Positions 1 to 11,300 of a stretch of 64,000 nucleotides of DNA are shown in pieces. Source of the stretch: Colias croceus (taxonomy: Eukaryota; Arthropoda; Insecta; Lepidoptera; Pieridae); contig NC_059553.1 in assembly GCF_905220415.1 (NCBI RefSeq), forward strand, positions 8,704,501 through 8,768,500. Reading direction: 5' to 3'. Each line of letters begins with the position of its first letter. Within the stretch, counting starts at the first letter, position 1. The translations under genes were made by a program, and so were the position numbers. Under the pieces are notes generated by a model. It did not search any database, was not told the DNA's origin, and saw only the letters and a list, made by a program, of their open reading frames with translations.

Positions 1-99
1 CGGACCGCTAGTATTTTATATTTAACTCAATTTAATTGATTATTATATACCTAAGTACCTAGGTCCGTATAATATTGAGAAAAACTACTATTTTCGCAG

Positions 100-1079
100 A
101 TGTTCAAAGATCCTGTAAAACAAGCGATATTCAGAAAAGTTGAACCAACTAAAGGAAAACCGCATTATTATAGTCTGAATGAAGGCGTAAAAAGAATAAG
201 ACAAGTAAGAATTACTTACGGAAAAGCTTATCTTTTCAACAAAATACCTGTGTTACTTACTTATACCTATTTAGATTTTTTCTTAAAAATAAAAAAAAGT
301 TATTGTTGAAATAATGAAGTAGAATTTTTGATACCTATATCGTTAACTTATTTTATAAAAATTAATGTGTATGATTCTTACCTTATTTTAGGGGCTATTC
401 GCATACCATTCCATACTTGAACCAGTGTACAGACGCGTAGAAGAAACGTTTTTGGAAATGGAGAAATGCGACCTCATGGAGATTGATTACATGAATGCAC
501 GCCATCCTTTTGTACCAATTTATAAACACTCACCATATTTAGAACTTCTAAGAGTCGCGTTAGTAACTATTCCTACCATTATATTTTGTTAATTAAATCT
601 GCAAAAACTCGAGTCCTCTAAATAATTAGTGTTATTTATCAGCTTAGTGAAGAAATCAAGAATTTCCCGCCTTTTCAGAAGTGAGAAGATGCTTTTTAAA
701 TTTTAAAAACAATTCGCCTGCTTGGATACAAATATTTTTGAACTGACATACTTGTGGACATACTTCACTATCAACACAGATTAACAATGTAAAGTGTTGC
801 ACGTTAAAAAAATAAAAACGTGAATAAATTTTAATCCTGGTAAATTATTTCAGATTAAAGCGCATTCGAGAGTCTGGTATTCAATCTGCACTGCATCGCC
901 GTTTACAAGTACCAAAGCCAAAGTGTTCCGATAAAATTTCGTCGTTTAGTAGCGTTGGCCTTTTGAATCTGCGACCCGTGTTGTATTTTATGCTGTACGG
1001 GATTGTGTTATCCGTTTTTATCGTCGTCCTTGAAAATATCGTATATAAATTGTTAGTACCTATTACAAGATTATTTTAG
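100..1079 (+). CDS. Ionotropic receptor, IR75-like, C-terminal exons (partial)
   Basis: Three exons can be joined: 100-204, 392-558 and 854-1079. They have compatible phases and end in TAG; earlier exons lie left of the window. The product is the last ~166 residues of a ligand-gated channel subunit of the ionotropic receptor family, which sits in chemosensory dendrite membranes. Visible landmarks are RQGLFAYH at the exon 1/2 join, YKHSPYLELLRVALKRIRESG (the S2 ligand-lobe end that leads to the last helix) and a hydrophobic stretch near LYGIVLSVFIVVLENIVYKL that fits the final transmembrane helix. The join at 558/854 restores an Ala codon and uses a GTTAGT donor. The GLFAYH and SPY...LxRxRExG signatures favour the IR75 group, but the subtype cannot be fixed without the N-terminal half. 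It converges with the minus-strand gene at 1466-1999. Confidence 0.75.
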
Positions 1080-1465
1080 TACTATTATTATTGCGTACCG
1101 TCTTCATAACAAATAATTTCATCAATCTTAATAATATGAGCATTCAACAATATTTATTATATTCCGATTGGAATGCTTTCAAAACTAAACAACGTTAAAT
1201 AATTACCTATTAAAATTATAGCAAACTAACTATTAAGTTTTATTTTGTATTTCTTTACCTTCATTCAATTACTAGTGGCAGAAAATGAAAACAATAAAAT
1301 TATGTATATACATATGAATAGAAAACTTACTACAGATCTAAAAGAGAAGAGAACACCCAGATAAGTGTAGGTACATGATATAATTATTATTAAGTTGAAA
1401 GATTTGTAAGTATATTGTTCTTAGAACAGTATTTCAAATTTTTGATGCAACAAACATAAACAAAT

Positions 1466-1999
1466 TTATAAAAATATATTTTTGGTTACTTTGCTTCGTT
1501 TTTTAACAATTTCCTTTTGAGATCTCAATGTAGTAGCTTTTCGTGGTGCTTCTCCTTTTCTATGTCTACCGGATCGCTTTGATCCTAAGCCGGTTTTAGG
1601 ATTAGATGGTAACTTATTTACGAATGGATGTACTTCTTTCGAAGGCTTTCCCCCATATTTTTGACCGGAGAAACTTTTCGCTTGCATTTTAGTGCCAGTT
1701 AGTGGCTGTATCAGACTTTTCCTTTTAGTCTTAAATGGCATATTTTCTGTGTTGAACTGGTCATCGGGTTGAATAGCCGTCGTTTGTTTTACGGGGGATC
1801 TTTTTATATTGTCTTGATGTTTTAAATCGGAATTCAACATACCGCCAGAAAGATTAGCAACCATAACACGAAGCTCCGTCAATGTATGTCCATGGAAATT
1901 GACATCATCTTGTAGTTTATCCAATTTTTTCTCAAAGTGCTTAAAGGAGGACATTATTCGTTGCAATGTATCTATTGGGCGAGTACGTTGAAGAGACAT
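1466..1999 (-). CDS. Uncharacterised basic 177-aa protein
   Basis: A single open exon of 177 residues that I do not recognise. Residues 1-55 are predicted helical with heptad-like spacing (MSSFKHFEKKLDKLQDDV, then HTLTELRVMVANL), suggesting a short coiled coil. From about residue 60 it is low-complexity and very rich in Lys, Arg, Ser and Pro, ending KKRSKVTKNIFL. No signal peptide or membrane segment is visible. The start is the first ATG after an in-frame AT-rich leader. It lies 364 bp from, and divergent to, the threonyl-tRNA synthetase start, so the two may share a promoter. The basic tail would suit a nuclear or chromatin-associated protein, but that is inference only. Confidence 0.55.
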   Translation of the reverse strand: MSLQRTRPIDTLQRIMSSFKHFEKKLDKLQDDVNFHGHTLTELRVMVANLSGGMLNSDLKHQDNIKRSPVKQTTAIQPDDQFNTENMPFKTKRKSLIQPLTGTKMQAKSFSGQKYGGKPSKEVHPFVNKLPSNPKTGLGSKRSGRHRKGEAPRKATTLRSQKEIVKKRSKVTKNIFL

Positions 2000-2363
2000 C
2001 TTGGATAAAATAATAATACTATGAAAGTACTGAAATTTTTAAATTTTCTAGCGGTTTTTTACAAAAATCAATTGCCAGTCTATCTCATCTTTTTGTTATA
2101 AAAACGTCATGAATGACATCTATAGACTATTCTTTTTTAAAGCTTTATTTCTTACCTGCAAAATATTTTAAGAAAAAAATAGTATTAAAAAACAAAGGTT
2201 AACATCTGTGGTTAAAATTAATGATAATTAATTATTATAGTAAGATAGATAATCTTACTATAATAATTTTGTTTTAGAGCAACACAACATTCATGTCAAA
2301 TGTCAAAATTTGTGCGAGTGTCGCTTCAATAATTTGCAGTGTCAACGTCAACAGTACGACAAC
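2000..2363. promoter_or_regulatory. Divergent intergenic promoter region
   Basis: The 364 bp between the divergent starts of the orphan gene and the synthetase. The part next to the synthetase holds two TGTCAA-type words (2295-2345) and is less A+T-rich than its surroundings. No TATA box at a convincing distance was seen, which fits a housekeeping promoter. Its bidirectional use is inferred from the head-to-head layout. Confidence 0.4.
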
Positions 2364-5300
2364 ATGGGTGATCCGGTTGTTGCTGGTGTAGAAAATATTA
2401 ATATTAACGATAAGGCAGGAATTTAAACTTATTTTTAGATAATATATAGTGCTATTTTATTACCATAATTGAGTGATGTTAAGCTTAATCAGTATTCGTA
2501 GAGCCTTCGTGGTCCGCTTCAAAGGAGGCTACGCCACATGGGTTCGTAGGATTTAGTCCCAAATATTAAGTGAAAATGTACATAGAATTAGACAATGACC
2601 CTAACAAAATTGTAGAACTGATTCCTACAACGATTGTTATACCACAACATAATATATTTGAAACAAAAGCGTATCCTTTCACTTGTTGTCGTCATCATTA
2701 AAAAATAACCCTTCTTGCATTGTAAAACGAAATATATCATACGCTGTATCAGTCAATTATGTGTTACGCTATTGTTGTCATTTTCATAATAGATATAATG
2801 CGGTGATACAATTGATTTCCCATAGAATAAATCCATATAAGTATTTTGCATTTTAAGCGTAATTTGCGTCATCATTTTCAGTCGAAAGCAAAAGCCATGA
2901 AGGAAAAGAAAAAGAAAGAAGACGCAGGCTCGGGTGTTACCGAGCTTAATCCATGGCCTGAATACATTCAGAAGCGTTTGGATCTCTGGGATAAATATAA
3001 GGCTCAATATGAAGAAGAGCTTGCTTCAAAGCCTGATGTCAGTGTGGTTGTCACTTTGCCCGATGGCAAGACTGTGGAGGCAAAAGCATGGAAAACTACC
3101 CCGTATGATGTTGCTAAAGGGATTAGGTAAGTTCACATTGGTAGTAGGGTAAAATGTTTGGACAATATTGTTGCTTAATCCTCAATTTAGAAATTAAATC
3201 TGTAGTAATATGTACTCAAAAATATTCATGGCTTTACAACAAGTTATTGCAATAAAACAGAATCTAGAGTCACATTTAAGAATCATGATATACCTACCTA
3301 ATGAGAAAATTATTCATTCAAGGAAAATGAGTTTCTATAAACTAATACTCAATAGGTATCAGTTTAACTGTATCTGAATTTGCCTGAAAATATCACAAGT
3401 TGATAGTTCTAATACAAAATCTAATTCCTATTTTTATCACAAAAAATATGTTTTATTCTTTTTGTATTTGCAACATGTTGTTTGAGACATTTTACCTATT
3501 TTGTATTGTTGGCTATGCTAGCATTATTTGTACACCTCACCCTTTTTATGTTTTCTATTTGTTTTTCTATTGTATGCCTTTAGCGATAGCAATGAAAATA
3601 AATTATTTTGTTGAATATATACATAGAATTATCACATTACAATCAAATACATAATTTAAAAGTAAAAAACTTTTCACATTCTAAAATGAATTTTAATTTT
3701 TTTATTTAAATATCACCTATTTATGCTATGGCCAAATAAGGGTGTAATAAAAATATTATGTACCTGCATGTTCACATATCCATTTGCTATTTCTTAATCA
3801 TGGCAACATTTTAAAAGCTATTTTGCTATACATCACTGTTAAATTCATTTTATTGGCATCATTTAAAAATTATTTTCCACCTTATTTGCTCTCAAGCGAG
3901 TTTTGGAGTGAATTGTAAGTATTTTGGTGCAAATGCAATAATTAATGTGTCATTTTCATGTCTTATTGAATATGGGAAAAAGAAAATTTGAGACTCGTCA
4001 TTGTTAAAGTTTTTATTGCATGTTAATTTAGCTAAAAACAAATATTGTAATAAATGTAGGGATTCAAGATTAGCATATTCTGGCTGTGCCCCGTGGTTTT
4101 ACCCGCGTTGCTCAGCTCCTGTTAGTTTTAGTGTGATGATATATAGCCTATAGCCTTCCTCGATAAACAGGCTATTTAACACTGAAAGAATTTTTCAAAT
4201 CGAACCATTAGTTCCTGAGATTAGCGCGTTCAAACAAACAAAGTCTTCAGCTCTATAATATGTACATATTAGTAAAGTTGGGCTTTATATGATCATGTAT
4301 TAATTTGTATAATCATGCAAATTTTCAACATTTTTTAAGAGTAAAATTTCAAGGTCGCGTCATTGAAATACCGTCATGTCATGGAGTAAGGCGACGATTT
4401 GTTATCTTTCAATCTTGCCAAAGAAGTTTCACTTCTGACAAGTGTGCTCGGTACACAAATCCTTTTTATTGTTTAAGTTTATTAAATTGTTTTTGTGACA
4501 ACTGACAAGTATTTAAAAAGAAAAATAATGTGTACATGTTTCTTTTATATATGCTGGTGACAACCAGGCTATTATTATTTTTGCACTGTTTAAACAGCCT
4601 CAATAATTCTTGTATTCTTGTGTTAGTGGCACACATACATAAGTATGTTTACAAAAAAAGCAAACAATTAGCCATATTATGTTATCGTTATATTATACTA
4701 ACTTTTGCACCAGCGAGTTTAGTGTTGACATACATACAAAATTATAAAAAAATACTACTATTTTACTTACCTACGATTTTATTATATGCATCTAGATATT
4801 ATTCTAAGTCATGATTATATAATTTATTTATAGGTCAAGGTTATAAGTGATTATATCATACTTGACACAAGCGTATGAGAAATTTGTCATGTACTCAGAT
4901 TTGTACTTACATATTTTATTAATTTATTTGATTTTACAAGGAATTTTAAACTTCAATCAATCAATCAATCATCAAAATCAGTTGACACTCACTCCTTCGT
5001 TTTTTAAGCCAATTGAAAAACTAATTATCTGTAATTATTTATTTATATGAACAACATACCCTAAATAGAAAATTGTATTCATTCAATGACTAATTATTGT
5101 CTAAATAGTAAATTTAATCATTAATTTCTCCCTTAGCACTGGTCTAGCGGACTCCACAATCATAGCACGCGTGAACGGCGTCCTCTGGGACCTGGACAGG
5201 CCGCTAGAAGGTGACTGCAAGCTGGAACTGCTGCGGTGGGACAATACAGATGCTCAGGCTGTGTTCTGGCACTCTTCAGCTCATATGCTGGGAGAGGCTA

Positions 5301-8300
5301 TGGAGAGGGTGAGATTTTTGAATAATTATTATAGATATACAGGTTGTTGGGTTTTTAAGGTTATAAATAATTGAAATATGTTCATTTTAATTATTACTTT
5401 CCTGCAATCGTATTAAAAACTAGCTTCCGCCCACGACTTTGTACGTGCATCCCGGTTTTTCCCCGTTCCCGCAAGAATTTCGGGAAATCCTTTCTTAGGG
5501 GACGCCTACGTTATGACATCTACCTGCATGCGAAATTTCAGCCCGATACGTCCAGTGGTTTGGGCTGTGCGTTGATAGATCACTATATCAGTCACCTTTG
5601 AGTTTTATATATATAGATTCAAAGGTTACAAATCCGAAAAAATAAATAGTGCTATAGGGGGGTTTTAATCCCCTGCTATTTCAAAATTAAACTTATAGTG
5701 CTAATCAGATAATTGATAAACAATTACTTAACATATTTTTATGATCGGGCCTAAATACTATATACTGGCAAATTATTTAATTTCAATTCTTAGAGCATTA
5801 TAATTGACACATTTTGTATCTATTTATTGTAGATATATGGTGGATGTCTTTGCTACGGACCACCGATTGAAGAAGGCTTCTACTACGACATGCATTATCC
5901 TGAGAAAGGGGTAAGGATTTTCATAAAAATTACATTTTTTTCCTACAATATATAAAACTATTGAAGCATTAAGTGGTAACCAAAATAAAAACGTGTTATT
6001 AAATGTACAATTATCTGACTTCCAACCTTAATAATTGATATGATATCCCTAGACATACATTTAACACCATCACGGCATGTATCGAGAAGTATCTATTACT
6101 AGCCGTGCCGCGCCGTTTCACCCGCAGGAAAAACGTGTATTTCTTTTTCTTAGGTGTTATTTTGATACATTAGCTTTCATCAGCATCACTGCCAAATATC
6201 AAAATCAGTCCTGGTTTTCCCGTGAAAGAGAAACAAACATACACATCCTCACAAATATTCATATTTATAAGTACATATGTACTAAGTATTTACTACATAT
6301 AAAACGTATTACAGATCTCTTCAACGGACTACCAAGGCGTAGAGACGCTAGTTAAAAAGATAGCAAAGGAGAAACAACCATTCGAACGCCTAGAACTAAC
6401 CAAGGAACAGCTTTTAGAAATGTTCGACTATAACCCTTTCAAAGTGAGGATCCTTAAGGAGAAGGTGAACACACCGAAAACCACGGTATATAGATGTGGG
6501 CCCTTAATAGATTTGTGTAGAGGACCGCATGTCAGACATACGGGGAAAGTCAAGGCTTTTAAGGTTACTAAGGTAAGACTAAAGTTTTTTTTTTTGGAAA
6601 TAAAACACCTTGTATAATTGAAGAAGAGAAATGAATCAAATAATAATTGAAGGAATAATTAACGGAACCCGCCACGAGGTCGAGTTAATAATTTTTCAGT
6701 AAAGAGGTGTATTTTTAGTGCATTTAAAATAATTTTTAACCCATTAAATGTGAATAAAATCATTTGTATTTTTTTATTGATTTCGTGAGAAACTAATTCC
6801 TTTTATTAAATAAAACTTATTCCAGTTAAAGTTCAAATAAAATGAATATGTTTCAAAGATTAACTGGATTTACAATAGATAAACGGATTGGCAAAGTTTG
6901 AAACCCAAATTATTACTTAAAAATTCATAGGCATTACACAAAAAACCCTTTCTTTTAACATACTTCTCTATAGATAAATACATAACATTTTTTTTTTCAA
7001 ATTATAGAATTCGTCAACTTACTGGGAGGGTAAATCAGACGCAGAGTCTCTACAGCGCATGTACGGAGTATCTTTCCCCGAAACAAAACAATTAAAAGAG
7101 TGGGAAACTATACAGGAAGAAGCCGCGAAACGAGACCATAGGAAGATTGGCAGAGTATGTATTTTTTTTGCAGATATTTTTAATGGAGGATAGCTATTAT
7201 TGAGGAAAAAAGATAACTCTTTTGGGCGGTGTTTGTATTTTGCATGAGTAATTGCGTAGTTAGCATTCATTCGATTAAGTGAATTCTGTTTCTGTTTTGG
7301 AGATATGAATGTTAAAATTTGATTGGTGGAACTACTAATGTTTGGAGGCGGGCGTTGGCACCTGTGCCGCAGCTTATTTAAGCTTTTATGGGTGCCATCG
7401 TGCATAAAGTTTTTGTAATGTGTTGTTGTGTTCCAAATAAACAATTTTGATTTTTTTTTTGATTTGATTAAGTGAATTCGGTGTTTTAATAAGCATAATA
7501 ATTCAGTTAAGTAATGGCACATACAGACTAGTTATAGAATCACAATAAATGAGTATGTCATCAGACATCAACTTTGTTAGTTTCCCGCAATAACTCTGCC
7601 ATAACAATAAATATATTACGTACTCAACCCGTTTTTAATTTGGTCCTTCGAGCCGGATCACTTATTATATTATACCTTTTTGAGTCTAATAAAAACAAAA
7701 ACTATATGGATTATGAAATTGTGTAAAATAAACAAAAAATATATATCGCTAACATATTTATTTATTTTTTGCATACAATTTTTCATTACCATAATATACT
7801 CTATTCCACAGGAACAAGAGCTATTCTTCTTCCACGAGCTATCGCCAGGCTCCTGCTTCTTCCAACCGCGCGGGGCGCACATTTACAACACGCTTGTTGA
7901 ATTTATTCGTGAACAATACAGGTAAAATATAACTTCTTAATAATTTTTCTCAAACTCAAACATTTATTTATTCAATTACAATTCGTTTAGAAGCGCTTTT
8001 GAATTGTCAAAATTCGGAAAAATAATAATTTACCTTTCAGGTTAACGTCAAGTTTATTTTTTTAAGGAAAAATATAGCATTTTTGAAGTGAAACTTCCAG
8101 AGAGAGTAAAATTTTGACATTATTTTGCCAAAGAAGTTTCACCTCTGACACGTGTGCTCGACACACACGCTCTTTTTTATTTTAACATTTTTTTGTGTTC
8201 TATTTATTTTAAGATTGTGGACTGCCCTCTACATTTAAGTCTTTTATATTTTAAATTGTTAATAAATAATAATTATCAACATCTCTATTTTCTCACCAAT

Positions 8301-11300
8301 CAAAAATCCTTAAAAAATAACTTTCCAGGGTCCGTGGTTTCCAAGAAGTAGTGACACCAAACATGTATAACGCCAAACTGTGGCAGACCTCAGGACACTG
8401 GGCACATTACTCGGAGAATATGTTCTCGTTTGATGTTGAGAAGGAAACGTTCGCTTTGAAACCTATGAACTGTCCGGGCCATTGGTAAGTGTAAAAAATA
8501 GTGGTTGTGAAAAAAAATGTAAGCTCGAATTATTGTTCTGAATTTCAAAATTCACATAATATGTGAATGCTACTTTTTTCCTTTACGTTTATAACATGCC
8601 GTAAAGAATACAGAGGCTTTAAAAAACTAAATATGGATGGATGTTTACGGCTTCACGGCGTCGCGTCGTCCTCACCGCCCGCGCCCCGCTCCGCCCGGGC
8701 CGATTTCCCGCGCTTTGTATAAGTCATTTTTCTGTTTGCCCGCGCTCCTATTGTATAGTAACGATATTTTCTAATTAAATCAGCTTACCATGTAACGTAC
8801 AGTTTACTTATTTATCATCAACCCCCAATCACATGCGTTATTTGACGCCGTTCTTTTGTCCCGGTGCCGTACCTCGTTTCGAGCTTTGGTCCCCGATTGG
8901 AACTTTCTCGAAGCACGCTCGACTCTCATTCGAATTGAAATGTTCCAGCTTGATATTCGACAACCGCGTGCGTTCGTGGCGCGAGCTGCCGCTGCGGCTG
9001 GCGGACTTCGGCGTGCTGCACCGCAACGAGCTGAGCGGCGCGCTCAGCGGCCTCACGCGTGTGCGCCGCTTCCAGCAGGACGACGCGCACATCTTCTGCG
9101 GGCCCGCACACATCGAGCGCGAGATGGTGAGACACACACACAGCACACACACACACGCTTCCAGCAGGACGACGCGCACATCTTCTGCGGGCCCGCACAC
9201 ATCGAGCGCGAGATGGTGAGACACACACACAGCACACACACACACGCTTCCAGCAGGACGACGCGCACATCTTCTGCGGGCCCGCACACATCGAGCGCGA
9301 GATGGTGAGACACACACACAGCACACACACACACGCTTCCAGCAGGACGACGCGCACATCTTCTGCGGGCCCGCACACATCGAGCGCGAGATGGTGAGAC
9401 ACACACACAGCACACACACACACGCTTCCAGCAGGACGACGCGCACATCTTCTGCGGGCCCGCACACATCGAGCGCGAGATGGTGAGACACACACACAGC
9501 GCACACACACACGCTTCCAGCAGGACGACGCGCACATCTTCTGCGGGCCCGCACACATCGAGCGCGAGATGGTGAGACACACACACAGCACACACACACA
9601 CGCTTCCAGCAGGACGACGCGCACATCTTCTGCGGGCCCGCACACATCGAGCGCGAGATGGTGAGACACACACACAGCGCACACACACACGCTTCCAGCA
9701 GGACGACGCGCACATCTTCTGCGGGCCCGCACACATCGAGCGCGAGATGGTGAGACACACACACAGCGCACACACACACGCTTCCAGCAGGACGACGCGC
9801 ACATCTTCTGCGGGCCCGCACACATCGAGCGCGAGATGGTGAGACACACACACAGCGCACACACACACGCTTCCAGCAGGACGACGCGCACATCTTCTGC
9901 GGGCCCGCACACATCGAGCGCGAGATGGTGAGACACACACACAGCGCACACACACACGCTTCCAGCAGGACGACGCGCACATCTTCTGCGGGCCCGCACA
10001 CATCGAGCGCGAGATGGTGAGACACACACACAGCACACACACACACGCTTCCAGCAGGACGACGCGCACATCTTCTGCGGGCCCGCACACATCGAGCGCG
10101 AGATGGTGAGACACACACACAGCGCACACACACACGCTTCCAGCAGGACGACGCGCACATCTTCTGCGGGCCCGCACACATCGAGCGCGAGATGGTGAGA
10201 CACACACACAGCGCACACACACACGCTTCCAGCAGGACGACGCGCACATCTTCTGCGGGCCCGCACACATCGAGCGCGAGATGGTGAGACACACACACAG
10301 CGCACACACACACGCTTCCAGCAGGACGACGCGCACATCTTCTGCGGGCCCGCACACATCGAGCGCGAGATGGTGAGACACACACACAGCGCACACACAC
10401 ACGCTTCCAGCAGGACGACGCGCACATCTTCTGCGGGCCCGCACACATCGAGCGCGAGATGGTGAGACACACACACAGCACACACACACACGCTTCCAGC
10501 AGGACGACGCGCACATCTTCTGCGGGCCCGCACACATCGAGCGCGAGATGGTGAGACACACACACAGCGCACACACACACGCTTCCAGCAGGACGACGCG
10601 CACATCTTCTGCGGGCCCGCACACATCGAGCGCGAGATGGTGAGACACACACACAGCACACACACACACGCTTCCAGCAGGACGACGCGCACATCTTCTG
10701 CGGGCCCGCACACATCGAGCGCGAGATGGTGAGACACACACACAGCGCACACACACACGCTTCCAGCAGGACGACGCGCACATCTTCTGCGGGCCCGCAC
10801 ACATCGAGCGCGAGATGGTGAGACACACACACAGCACACACACACACGCTTCCAGCAGGACGACGCGCACATCTTCTGCGGGCCCGCACACATCGAGCGC
10901 GAGATGGTGAGACACACACACAGCGCACACACACACACACACACAGGACGAAAAAAAAAACAAATGGTACATCCACACACGCCCGCCGGCAAAATTTGCA
11001 TCTTTTTCCTGCGGCACGCCCAGCTCCGATACGGAGTGGAAGGAGTACGGAGTGGCAGCCGCCGGTATTATCGGCGGCCTGCATTCAGCGGCAAGGAGCC
11101 CGGTGGCATGTGTGGATAGGCCAAAAGAGAAATATTCACAGACGTCCGAACGTTTGCAGCAGGGATGTAACGGAGGTAGTTTTATCGGAACCGAAATCGG
11201 AATCGGAGTTTTCAAATTTGGTTTATCGGAATCGGAATCGAAATCGGAATCGAAATCGGAGGCAGGGTCAGTTTGTTTAAGGACAAATAAAACATGATTT

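Noticed and set aside
7019..7522. 167-residue minus-strand frame
   Set aside because: Antisense to synthetase exon 6 and running through intron sequence; no features of a protein.
9068..10945. CRISPR-like array
   Set aside because: A regular 89-bp head-to-tail repeat without variable spacers, in an intron-containing eukaryotic gene; it is a minisatellite.
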